A stretch of 10,015 nucleotides of DNA from Clostridia bacterium (GTDB taxonomy: Bacteria; Bacillota; Clostridia; Oscillospirales; CAG-272), in contig JAFOAB010000306.1 of NCBI GenBank assembly GCA_017382555.1, positions 1 through 10,015 of the forward strand. Direction: 5' to 3'. Positions 1-6,397 of this stretch are shown piece after piece. The notes below the pieces were generated by a model. It searched no databases and was not told the origin of the DNA. It was given only the letters and a program-made list of their open reading frames with translations. Within the stretch, counting starts at the first letter, position 1. The number at the start of each line of letters is the position of its first letter. The position numbers and the translations under genes are program-made.

Positions 1-40
1 GGCTGATAAATCAGCCACGAAAAGGCTTTTTGCCTTTTCG
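1..40. repeat. Two adjacent perfect hairpins at the window edge
   Basis: Two back-to-back inverted repeats are visible. GGCTGAT / ATCAGCC (1-7 and 10-16) has a 2-base spacer, and CGAAAAGGC / GCCTTTTCG (18-26 and 32-40) has a 5-base T loop. Neither is followed by a clear U-tract on either strand, so they are not canonical terminators. They lie beyond the 3' end of the GH2 gene and may belong to the same modular intergenic element as 65-132. The element may continue left of the window. Nothing protein-coding is convincing in 1-136. Confidence 0.6.
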
Positions 41-64
41 ACATACTGCATTCATTATAAATAT

Positions 65-132
65 GGGAGGCGAAACGCCTCCCCTACGGTTTGCAACGCT
101 TCTGCATCGTAGGGGAGGGGTCTCCCCTCCCG
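65..132. repeat. Nested GC-rich palindromic intergenic repeat
   Basis: Three overlapping inverted repeats are packed into 68 bases. GGGAGGCG / CGCCTCCC (65-72, 76-83) has an AAA loop. CCTCCCCTACG / CGTAGGGGAGG (78-88, 108-118) is a perfect 11-bp stem around a 19-base loop. GGGAGGGG / CCCCTCCC (113-120, 124-131) has a TCT loop. Because the stems share bases, they are mutually exclusive alternatives. On the plus strand the last hairpin is followed by six Ts (133-138), which would serve as a plus-strand terminator. On the minus strand, where the GH2 gene ends at 137, the hairpin has no U-tract after it. The GTAGGGGAGGGG-type core resembles dispersed palindromic repeats of gut Clostridia; that comparison is from memory, not from a search. 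Confidence 0.75.
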
Positions 133-136
133 TTTT

Positions 137-1849
137 TTACAGTTCTTTTTTGATTTTCTCCGCAATCGCTCGCATTTTCTCTGCGCGGAGCTTTACGACC
201 TTGCGGTCATAGGTGATTACTCCGTTCGTCTCATCCTCCACGTCGGAAAGCTGAGTATACACCGTTGCGCACAGCCCCTCCCTTACCGCAGGAATAATCT
301 CATCCTCAAAGAGCTTTTCCACGGCATCGGCATACTTAGCGGCATCCTCAAACATACGGTAGCCGTAGGTATTCTCGGTGTTAAAGACGTGCCCCTCGGG
401 CTTGTAGGAATATCCGCCGAATTCGGAAAGATACAGCGGCTTTGTTACCTTGCCGACCTTGAATTTTTTAAAATACACGTGGCGGCTGTCAAGCTCGTTT
501 TCGTCACATATATACCAGCCGGATGCAGAATCGATATGCCTTGTGGCATCGAGCGACTTCAGCTTTTTTGTCGCGCCCGCCGCATCAAACTGTCCCCAGC
601 CCTCGTTAAACACCGTCCACAGCACAATGGAGGGGTGGTTTTTAAGGAGAGCAACGGTCTCCTCCATAGCGTGCAGAAATTCTGCGCGCTGTTTTTTATT
701 TCGGTGCATAAAGGGGTTTATACGGCGCTTGGTAAGCACCGTGGGGAGCGCGGTATCGAAGAAGAAGGAATACCTGCCGTTGTTTATCATATCCTGAAAA
801 ACGGCAATACCGAGCCTATCGCAATCGTAATAGAAGCGCTGCGGCTCGATCTTTATATGCTTGCGGAGCATATTGAAGCCGAGCGACTTTGCGCACTCGA
901 TATCTTCCTTATATCCCGCCTCCGTTGCGGGGAGGAAAAGTCCGTCGCTCCAATAGCCCTGATCGAGCAGACCGTTGTAAAAATACGGTTTGCCGTTTAA
1001 CAGCATACGCTTTTTGCCGTTAATTTCACCAATCTCCACAGTGCGGAGACCGAAATACGAGCGAACGGAATCCGTGCCGCATTTTACGGTAAAGCGGTAA
1101 AGATACGGTGTCTCGGGTGTCCAAAGGCGGGCGTTATCGATATCAAAACGCACACTTCCCTTCTCGTCCACCGTCTTTACAACGTCGCCGCCATCGGTGT
1201 GCAGAATCACCTCCGCGGTACCGTCGGAGGTTTTTACAAAAACGTCCGCACCGCAGAGATCGACCGAGGTATCAACGGAGATAACGTGCGCATCGGGCAC
1301 GCTTTCAAGCCATACGGTCTGCCATATGCCGCTTACGGGCGTATACCACATTCCGCCGCGCTTTATCTTCTGCTTGCCGTAGGGCATCAAAAAGTCGCCC
1401 AGCTTATCGAACGCCTTTACCTCGATTACATTCTCATCTGAAAGAAGCTCGGTGATATCGAAGGAAAAAGGCGTGTATCCGCCGCTGTGAGTGCCGATAG
1501 ATTTGCCGTTTACAAGCACCTCGCACTCTCTGTCCACCGCACCGAAATTGAGAATCACTCTGCCACGGCTAAACTCGGCAGGCAGCGAGAACGTACGGCG
1601 GTAATGATAATAGCTTCCGTCCGCAAAGGTCCTCCCTATTCCTGAAAGGGCTGATTCGGGAGGAAAGGGCACAAGTATCATTTGCGCGTAATCGGGCGTT
1701 TTTCCGTCCTCGGTTACACAAAACTCCCACTTTCCGTTAAGATTCAGATACGAATCGCGCTCCATAAGCGGGCGTGGGTATTCCGCGTGGGGTATTTCCC
1801 CCACCTGTTGCGCCAAATCGGTATAAAGTATATTCATTGCGTTTTTCAT
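137..1849 (-). CDS. Glycoside hydrolase family 2 enzyme, cytoplasmic
   Basis: This 570-residue retaining exo-glycosidase of the beta-galactosidase/beta-mannosidase/beta-glucuronidase superfamily probably removes a terminal beta-linked sugar from imported oligosaccharides. The order is an N-terminal jelly-roll (about 30-185, with the typical VSGIWQTVWLE at 172-182), an Ig-like domain (about 186-275, WTPETPYLY at 243-251) and a TIM barrel (about 280-570). Catalytic residues can be seen: acid/base E416 in VFNEGW and probable nucleophile E476 in YLSEFGG. The RKHIKIEP motif (329-336) marks a GH2 subgroup other than classic LacZ. The N-x-K-G motif of beta-glucuronidases is not found; the matching stretch reads ETNG (540-543), so glucuronides are unlikely. 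There is no signal peptide, so the enzyme is probably cytoplasmic. AGGAG lies 6 bases before the chosen ATG; a second Met at codon 5 is a less likely start. It is the last gene of the left operon, 189 bases after the TIM-barrel gene. The exact substrate is unknown. Confidence 0.93.
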   Translation of the reverse strand: MKNAMNILYTDLAQQVGEIPHAEYPRPLMERDSYLNLNGKWEFCVTEDGKTPDYAQMILVPFPPESALSGIGRTFADGSYYHYRRTFSLPAEFSRGRVILNFGAVDRECEVLVNGKSIGTHSGGYTPFSFDITELLSDENVIEVKAFDKLGDFLMPYGKQKIKRGGMWYTPVSGIWQTVWLESVPDAHVISVDTSVDLCGADVFVKTSDGTAEVILHTDGGDVVKTVDEKGSVRFDIDNARLWTPETPYLYRFTVKCGTDSVRSYFGLRTVEIGEINGKKRMLLNGKPYFYNGLLDQGYWSDGLFLPATEAGYKEDIECAKSLGFNMLRKHIKIEPQRFYYDCDRLGIAVFQDMINNGRYSFFFDTALPTVLTKRRINPFMHRNKKQRAEFLHAMEETVALLKNHPSIVLWTVFNEGWGQFDAAGATKKLKSLDATRHIDSASGWYICDENELDSRHVYFKKFKVGKVTKPLYLSEFGGYSYKPEGHVFNTENTYGYRMFEDAAKYADAVEKLFEDEIIPAVREGLCATVYTQLSDVEDETNGVITYDRKVVKLRAEKMRAIAEKIKKEL

Positions 1850-1867
1850 CGCGTACTCCTAAAAACA

Positions 1868-1975
1868 AGCTAAAGCCACCGCAATATCCTTCGCGGGCCT
1901 GCAAATGTCATTCTCGAGCGAAGCGAAGAATCTATTTGCAAGCCTCGCTCAAGGATGACGAGCGGTGGCTTTGCT
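1868..1975. repeat. Long imperfect palindrome (MITE/REP-like element)
   Basis: A roughly 108-base sequence folds back on itself almost end to end. The outer stem is AAAGCCACCGC / GCGGTGGCTTT (1872-1882 and 1962-1972), extended by AGC / GCT. The middle stems are ATCCTT / AAGGAT (1886-1891, 1951-1956) and TGCAAAT / ATTTGCA (1900-1906, 1934-1940). The apex is ATTCT / AGAAT (1910-1914, 1927-1931) around a GAGCGAAGCGAAG-type loop. The apex text TCATTCTCGAGCGAAGCGAAG resembles a dispersed intergenic repeat seen in many Bacillota (from memory). It has no ORF and lies between two co-directional genes, so any transcript through it would form a long hairpin before the GH2 gene. Confidence 0.8.
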
Positions 1976-1984
1976 AATGCATCG

Positions 1985-2002
1985 AGAGGGTGTACACCCT
2001 CT
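1985..2002. repeat. Perfect 18-bp palindrome after the TIM-barrel gene
   Basis: AGAGGGTGTACACCCTCT is a perfect dyad (arms 1985-1993 and 1994-2002) with no spacer. On the plus strand TTTATATT follows. On the minus strand, the direction of the flanking genes, CGATGCATTAGC follows, so it is a poor intrinsic terminator for the gene ending at 2039. It overlaps the expected start point of the candidate promoter at 2006-2034, so it could also be an operator. The heptamer TGCATCG lies directly to its left (1978-1984), as it does beside the repeat hairpin near position 110. Confidence 0.6.
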
Positions 2003-2005
2003 TTT

Positions 2006-2034
2006 ATATTACTTTATTTTCACGCAAAAGTCAA
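2006..2034 (-). promoter_or_regulatory. Candidate internal promoter for the GH2 gene
   Basis: On the minus strand, TTGACT (2029-2034) is followed after 17 bases by TAATAT (2006-2011), in an AT-rich stretch directly after the upstream gene's stop codon. The -35 box matches consensus at five of six positions and the -10 box at four of six. If used, it would give the GH2 gene its own transcript with a leader of about 150 bases containing both palindromes. This is a sequence match only, in a region where AT-rich matches are easy to find. Confidence 0.35.
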
Positions 2035-2038
2035 CTTA

Positions 2039-3799
2039 TTACTTCTGCACGGTGTAGGGCTCCTTACCGGGCGCCTCAACGGTATATGTACCTGCCTTGT
2101 AGTCGACGGTGATCATCGTTCCGTCCGAATACGTGGTGCGGTAAAGCTTTTCTGCGAGCTTTTCGTGGTTTTCCATAAACTCGTACTGCAGGTGCTTCAG
2201 AGGCTCGAACTCGTCATACGCACGCTTGAGCGCGGCAACGGAGTCGGCGATCTGCTCGTCGGTCTTATTATAGAGGTCAACGTCACCCATCCAGTTACGG
2301 TCAGGACCGAACTTACTGTTGAAGTACATTACGGGACGTCCGCCGTACTCGATAAAGATAAGCTGATTTTCTCTGCCCTTCAGGGTGTAGTTGATGGTCT
2401 GCGAGGTTGCGTTGGAAAGAACGAGTCCGTGGTAAACGAGCTGCCAGAACGGAATGCCCTCGTCATGCAGTGCGCAGAACTTCTTGGTCTGCCACTTGGA
2501 GCGCACACCGGTGTAAAGAATGCTGTCCACGTCCGCGTTCATAAAGTCCATATAGCCCTCGCTCTGATAGCCGCCGAAGAGCTGACGGGAGAGCTGTGCT
2601 ATCTTGCGATAGTACTCGTGCGCCTTCTTGCGGCTTACGGGGTGCTTGGGGTTGGAGCACTTTTCGGGAATATACGCGGTAAGCTCGTCAACGTAGTGAA
2701 GACCCTGGAAACCGTATCCGCGAACAACGGGCAGATCGGTCTTTGCATACTTTTCATACGCAAGCTGGGGGCAGAGCGCCCACGGGTCACCGCCGTTAAG
2801 GCCGTTCTTCTTATATACGTCACGCAGGAAGGGGGTATGATCGCCGTTTTCGTCCTTTCTTGTGCAAAGGTCGTCACGGCAGAAGTTGTTTGCGATCTCG
2901 TATGCACCGCAGGAAACGGTGTGGCATACTACCTGATAGCCGAGGCGCTGTGCACGCGCGATAAACTGTACAAGCTCATCGTCTCCACCAATACGGTCAT
3001 CGCAGGGATACTGCTGCGGGAAGCGTCCGTCGTGACCGGAGGGACCCCAACCGACAAGGCAGAACTCCGCCTTATCAACGCCCTCTTCCTGCATCTTGTC
3101 AATAACCTTATGCAGGTCGGAAATGGTTGCGGCAACGTACATCTCGGGCTCGTTTGCAAGCGTCTGCTGACGGATGGGGGTAGGAATAGGCTTCCAGCCC
3201 ATACGCACACGGATCTCCATACAATCCGCCGCCTTGCGAACCGCCTCGCGGCGCTTTGCCTTCTCCTTAAGGGTCATACAGCCCATTACGTCCATCTGAT
3301 ACTTGCGGTATACCTTTGCCATATCGGGGTACTTTGCACCGGGCATCTTGTAGTAATATACCGTGATATCCTCATCGGGATCGTCACCCTCAAGCTCCAC
3401 TCTGGGGTGTATGCAGTAAACGCCGTCCTTTACGGCAACGCGGAAGCGTGCGGTATCGCGCATTCCCTCAATGCGAATGAAAACGGCATTCTCGTTTTCG
3501 CAAATACCGCCGACAGTCATCGCGGAAAGCCAGGTAAGCGTTTCCGTATCGGGCTTTTCGTCAAAATAGCAGAGGCAGAACGCACTGCCGAAAGTCGTGG
3601 GGAAGAACATATATCCGTCATCCCCTGCGTGTGCGGTGGTAAGATTGCTTTCGATCTCCACGGTGTTATAAAGCTTGCCGTCAAGATATCTCTTGGGCAC
3701 GGTAAGCTTTACCACGTCACCCATATCCTCAACCGCATAATTGATCTGATGTACGTTTCCGTCAAGCAAAATGCCGGAAACCTTAAAGCCGTAATCCAT
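2039..3799 (-). CDS. Predicted TIM-barrel glycoside hydrolase-like protein (DUF5696/GH101-like)
   Basis: This 586-residue protein has an N-terminal beta-sandwich (about 1-150), a central alpha/beta barrel (about 195-500) and a short beta-rich C-terminus (about 553-586). Barrel hallmarks include LVGWGPSGHDGRFP (248-261), the strand end GLHYVDELTAY (366-376) and GGYQSEGYMDF (409-419). D371 and E414 sit where GH101-type enzymes carry the nucleophile and acid/base, so a retaining glycosidase acting on oligosaccharides is plausible. The layout fits proteins usually annotated DUF5696, which lie beside solute-binding proteins in Bacillota; this assignment is from memory. There is no signal peptide, so it is probably cytoplasmic. 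AAAGGAG lies about 6 bases before the ATG. It starts 39 bases after the upstream binding-protein gene, with no terminator between, so the two are very likely co-transcribed. Substrate and activity are unknown. A similar C-terminus occurs in the truncated gene at 9920-10015. Confidence 0.8.
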   Translation of the reverse strand: MDYGFKVSGILLDGNVHQINYAVEDMGDVVKLTVPKRYLDGKLYNTVEIESNLTTAHAGDDGYMFFPTTFGSAFCLCYFDEKPDTETLTWLSAMTVGGICENENAVFIRIEGMRDTARFRVAVKDGVYCIHPRVELEGDDPDEDITVYYYKMPGAKYPDMAKVYRKYQMDVMGCMTLKEKAKRREAVRKAADCMEIRVRMGWKPIPTPIRQQTLANEPEMYVAATISDLHKVIDKMQEEGVDKAEFCLVGWGPSGHDGRFPQQYPCDDRIGGDDELVQFIARAQRLGYQVVCHTVSCGAYEIANNFCRDDLCTRKDENGDHTPFLRDVYKKNGLNGGDPWALCPQLAYEKYAKTDLPVVRGYGFQGLHYVDELTAYIPEKCSNPKHPVSRKKAHEYYRKIAQLSRQLFGGYQSEGYMDFMNADVDSILYTGVRSKWQTKKFCALHDEGIPFWQLVYHGLVLSNATSQTINYTLKGRENQLIFIEYGGRPVMYFNSKFGPDRNWMGDVDLYNKTDEQIADSVAALKRAYDEFEPLKHLQYEFMENHEKLAEKLYRTTYSDGTMITVDYKAGTYTVEAPGKEPYTVQK

Positions 3800-3838
3800 T
3801 GTATCTCCTTTCGCTGATGCGAGGTTTTTGTTTTATTT

Positions 3839-5377
3839 TTACTTTTCTTCCTTTGCAAGCTCGTCAAACATCCTGTTTATCTGGTTAAGCTTAACCGTTG
3901 CGGGGCGCTCAAGGGATTTATATTTTGCCGCCCATGCGGAGTTATCCGCACGGAAGAGGTAAAGCAGGTTCTTGTTTATATCGGCGGGCTGATAATAATA
4001 GCCGAGGTCGAATACGCGGTTATCGTAGATAAGGTCGAGCATCTCACGGCTCTCCTCATCACGCACGATGCTACCGTAGAGCATCTTATCGTAATATGCG
4101 GGACGCACGAACTGCTGCGAGTAGTATCCGATGGTCTCCAGTATCACACCCGTACGCTCTGCATCCTCCTGATGGTAAGGAAGGCTGAGGAATCGGGAGT
4201 TATAGGGTGCAACGGTGCAGTAGTAATCCTCCTGCGCCTCGTTGTACTTAAATACGGGAAGGATACCGTAATCCGTCTCCATATCTCTGAAGTGGGAGGT
4301 TACGCCAAGCCAGGTGAAGAGGAAGAGTCCCTGATCGTTTGCAAACATCGTATGCTCAAGGGGAGAGGTTGCATTGAACTTCTTCGTTCCGTCGGGGTTG
4401 AAGGTGTGCTGATAACGAAGCACGGAATCGCTTTCTATAACGAAGTCGGTATAATCCTTGAAGATTCCGATAACGCCCTCGGTGCCGAGGGTAAGTATCA
4501 TATCGCCGTTATCGTCTGCAACACAGCAATTCTCTCCTGCGGCGTTAACCACAGCGTAAATGGAATCATCCCAAACGAGGGAGCCGTAAAGATCCGCATC
4601 GGTAAACTTTTCGTCACCGTTCAGATCGTCCGCAACAAGGGAGCTGTACTCCTTCCACGTGTCGAGCGTCCACTTGCCCTCCCTAACTACCGTGTAAAGG
4701 TCGGGAATGTTTCTTTCCTTCGCGATGTTCTTGTTGAAGGCAATTATAATGGTGCAGTTGAAGTTATCAATGCTGAAATCACCGGTGGTGAAGAACTGCA
4801 TTCCCTTAATTTCAAGGCTTTCAACCGCCTTCTGATCCCACCAGGTATTGGAAAAATCGATGGAATCGATGAGATTCATATTGTAGTTTGCACCCGCATA
4901 GGAGATCTGTGACTGATCGTAAGCGGGAAGGATGGCAACGTCATAGTTGCAATCGCCTGCGGTCTTATCTCTGATAAGCACGCCGTAGCTCTCGGACGAG
5001 CCTGCAGAGCTTACGATAACGTGCTTGGAGTCGATAGTCATATTAAGGCGGTCGCACACGCTTTCGTTACGCTTGAAGATTGCGTTATCAAGTATAGTAC
5101 CGCCCTCCTCCGTACAAAGGAAGTCGGAATACGAAGCAACAAGCTTAAAGGAGGCCTCAAGCGCGAGGAACTCATATCCCTCAAGATCCTGCTCCTCAAT
5201 GGGGCAAACCTCGGGTGCCTCTGTCGTAACGGGCTCCTCCGTGGTAGCTGTCGGGGCCTCCGTCGTAACCGCGGGGTCGGTAACTGCGGGCGGTACCTTT
5301 TCGCCGCAAGCGCCGAACGCAAGACAGCAAGCAAGCATAAGCGTAGCCAACGCAGCAGAAAGTATACGTTTTTTCAT
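3839..5377 (-). CDS. Extracellular solute-binding lipoprotein (carbohydrate ABC type), copy 1
   Basis: This 512-residue protein is the substrate-capture component of an ABC sugar importer, anchored outside the membrane. It has a positively charged hydrophobic signal ending in FGAC, with C24 as the likely lipidated cysteine. A Thr/Glu/Pro-rich linker (about 28-57) follows and probably spans the wall. The binding fold covers about 60-505 and carries the family-typical EGKWTLDTWKEY (233-244). Directly after it is an EF-hand-like loop, DLNGDEKFTDAD (251-262), with Asp/Asn at positions 1, 3, 5 and 12, suggesting bound calcium. AGGAGG precedes the ATG by about 10 bases. It is the first gene of the left operon, behind the divergent promoter region. 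No permease or ATPase gene is in the window. It is roughly 80% identical in the core, by eye, to the protein at 8360-9898. The ligand is unknown. Confidence 0.9.
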   Translation of the reverse strand: MKKRILSAALATLMLACCLAFGACGEKVPPAVTDPAVTTEAPTATTEEPVTTEAPEVCPIEEQDLEGYEFLALEASFKLVASYSDFLCTEEGGTILDNAIFKRNESVCDRLNMTIDSKHVIVSSAGSSESYGVLIRDKTAGDCNYDVAILPAYDQSQISYAGANYNMNLIDSIDFSNTWWDQKAVESLEIKGMQFFTTGDFSIDNFNCTIIIAFNKNIAKERNIPDLYTVVREGKWTLDTWKEYSSLVADDLNGDEKFTDADLYGSLVWDDSIYAVVNAAGENCCVADDNGDMILTLGTEGVIGIFKDYTDFVIESDSVLRYQHTFNPDGTKKFNATSPLEHTMFANDQGLFLFTWLGVTSHFRDMETDYGILPVFKYNEAQEDYYCTVAPYNSRFLSLPYHQEDAERTGVILETIGYYSQQFVRPAYYDKMLYGSIVRDEESREMLDLIYDNRVFDLGYYYQPADINKNLLYLFRADNSAWAAKYKSLERPATVKLNQINRMFDELAKEEK

Positions 5378-5414
5378 TGCTGATTTTCCTCCTGTCGTTT
5401 TCGGAAGATTTACA

Positions 5415-5447
5415 TCTTTGCAATTTTAAGTATAAGACTCTTTGCAA
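5415..5447. promoter_or_regulatory. Direct repeat, possible AraC operator
   Basis: TCTTTGCAA occurs twice in the same orientation, at 5415-5423 and 5439-5447, 24 bases apart start to start. One copy lies in the spacer of the minus-strand candidate promoter and the other near its expected start point. AraC-family proteins usually bind direct repeats spaced about two helical turns apart, and the regulator gene starts close by. The motif is short and AT-rich, so chance is possible. Sites over the promoter core would fit repression better than simple activation. Confidence 0.35.
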
Positions 5448-5457
5448 AAACAAACAA
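5429..5457 (-). promoter_or_regulatory. Candidate promoter of the left operon
   Basis: On the minus strand, TTGTTT (5452-5457) is followed after exactly 17 bases by TATACT (5429-5434). The -10 box is one base from consensus, while the -35 box is weak (three of six), as expected for an activator-dependent promoter. The leader to the binding-protein ATG at 5377 would be about 45 bases. Confidence 0.55.
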
Positions 5458-5477
5458 TGTATTTTTAAGCTAATCTA

Positions 5478-5506
5478 TTGTAAATTCCGATACATCGTGT
5501 TAGAAT
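5478..5506 (+). promoter_or_regulatory. Candidate promoter of the AraC-type regulator
   Basis: TTGTAA (5478-5483) and TAGAAT (5501-5506) are separated by 17 bases. The -10 box is one base from consensus and is preceded by TG at the extended -10 position. Transcription would begin about 5513, giving a leader of only about 18 bases with AAGGAGG (5516-5522) set 8 bases before the ATG. It diverges from the left operon's promoter, with the two -35 boxes about 20 bases apart. Confidence 0.6.
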
Positions 5507-5530
5507 AAATTTCGCAAGGAGGAATGTATT

Positions 5531-6358
5531 ATGGAAACTATATCTATCAAGCAAATCACGCACAAGCATATTTTTTGCAATATTTTCGGCCTTGCGCAAT
5601 CATGGAACGGCGCAAACAAACCGAAGGGCTGGAGCTTTTTGGGCTCTCCCCGCCCTTATAACGGCTTTATGTATATAATTGACGGCACGGTACGCTTCTC
5701 CTACCCCAACGGGGAGAGTGAGACGTTTAAAAGCGGCGACTTGTTGTATATTCCGAAAGGCTGTGAGTATCAAACCGAGTTCTACAGCCGCCCCGACGAG
5801 ATTGCCGATATGCTCGTGCAGTTCACGATACGCGATTTTGACGGAAAGGAATACTGCTTTTCCGACAAGGTGGTGCTTCTGCTTGAAAATACGCCCGAGC
5901 GCATTGCAAAGGATTTTTGGGCAATACGCAATTATTCCGCCAACGTAATAAAGCCCTATCTGCAGATAACCAAGACATTTTACGGTCTGCTTGAAAAAAT
6001 ACAAGCACAGCTTATTATGGACGAAAGTAGCGATAAGGGCAAAAGCGTTATAGCCCCTGCCATTATGTATCTTGATTTCCACGTAGGCGACAGCATCAGC
6101 GTTGCGGAGCTTGCAAAGATGTGCCTTTTAAGCGAAACGGCGTTTAGAAAGTCCTTTAAGGCATACACGGGTATGTCACCCGCGAAATACAGAACGGCAC
6201 TGAAGATCCAAAAGGCGCAAAATATGCTGCAAAGCTCCACAGAGCTTTCCGTTGCCGAGGTAGCGGAATCGCTCGGCTTTTACGACATCTCGCACTTCCA
6301 CAAGACCTTTACCGCATACGTGGGCGTAACACCCGATAAATTCCGCAAGAAAAACTAA
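5531..6358 (+). CDS. AraC-family transcriptional regulator with cupin-like sensor domain
   Basis: This 275-residue cytoplasmic DNA-binding protein probably senses a sugar and controls the flanking uptake genes. The N-terminal half (about 40-120) has a cupin/AraC-binding pattern, with GFMYIIDGTVRFSYPNG (45-61) and SGDLLYIPKGCEYQ (68-81). The C-terminal domain (about 175-272) carries the two helix-turn-helix motifs of the family: the first around 188-210 and the second at about 238-262, followed by the signature GFYDISHFHKTF (249-260) and GVTPDKFR (265-272). AAGGAGG precedes the ATG by 8 bases. It is the only plus-strand gene. It diverges from the copy-1 binding protein and converges on the ADP-ribosylglycohydrolase-like gene, with which it shares a terminator. 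Control of the divergent operon is inferred from position. The inducer is not known. Confidence 0.93.
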   Translation: METISIKQITHKHIFCNIFGLAQSWNGANKPKGWSFLGSPRPYNGFMYIIDGTVRFSYPNGESETFKSGDLLYIPKGCEYQTEFYSRPDEIADMLVQFTIRDFDGKEYCFSDKVVLLLENTPERIAKDFWAIRNYSANVIKPYLQITKTFYGLLEKIQAQLIMDESSDKGKSVIAPAIMYLDFHVGDSISVAELAKMCLLSETAFRKSFKAYTGMSPAKYRTALKIQKAQNMLQSSTELSVAEVAESLGFYDISHFHKTFTAYVGVTPDKFRKKN

Positions 6359-6364
6359 ACACTA

Positions 6365-6394
6365 AAAACGGCAGGAGCAAGCTCCTGCCGTTTT
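6365..6394. terminator. Bidirectional rho-independent terminator
   Basis: CGGCAGGAGC / GCTCCTGCCG (6369-6378 and 6381-6390) is a perfect 10-bp GC-rich stem with an AA spacer. It is flanked by AAAA on the left (6365-6368) and TTTT on the right (6391-6394), so both strands read stem plus U-tract. It lies 6 bases after the AraC stop and 3 bases past the end of the minus-strand gene at 6398, so it ends both convergent transcripts. Confidence 0.93.
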
Positions 6395-6397
6395 CTG

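Noticed and set aside
65..132. CRISPR-like repeat cluster
   Set aside because: The units are overlapping hairpins of different sequence with no regular spacers.
389..1000. Plus-strand open frame inside the GH2 gene
   Set aside because: The opposite strand carries the catalytic GH2 motifs. The plus frame has no family resemblance.
137..1849. Naming the GH2 gene lacZ or uidA
   Set aside because: Motifs support family GH2 but not a specific beta-galactosidase or beta-glucuronidase assignment.
1868..2002. Possible riboswitch or small RNA upstream of the GH2 gene
   Set aside because: The fold is a simple long palindrome, without the multi-branch core or expression platform of a known riboswitch class. 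A dispersed repeat explains it better.
1985..2002. Intrinsic terminator of the TIM-barrel gene
   Set aside because: On the minus strand the dyad has no U-tract after it; Ts follow only on the plus strand.
1955..3817. Open frame of 620 codons on the plus strand opposite the TIM-barrel gene
   Set aside because: The minus-strand gene has a ribosome binding site, recognisable motifs and operon context. The plus frame starts inside the repeat, has no recognisable domain, and is explained by the codon use of the real gene keeping the complementary frame free of stops.
5456..5530. Direct repeat AATGTATT (5456-5463 and 5523-5530) as a regulator site
   Set aside because: It is short and AT-rich, and the second copy fills the spacer between ribosome binding site and start codon, so chance is the simpler explanation.
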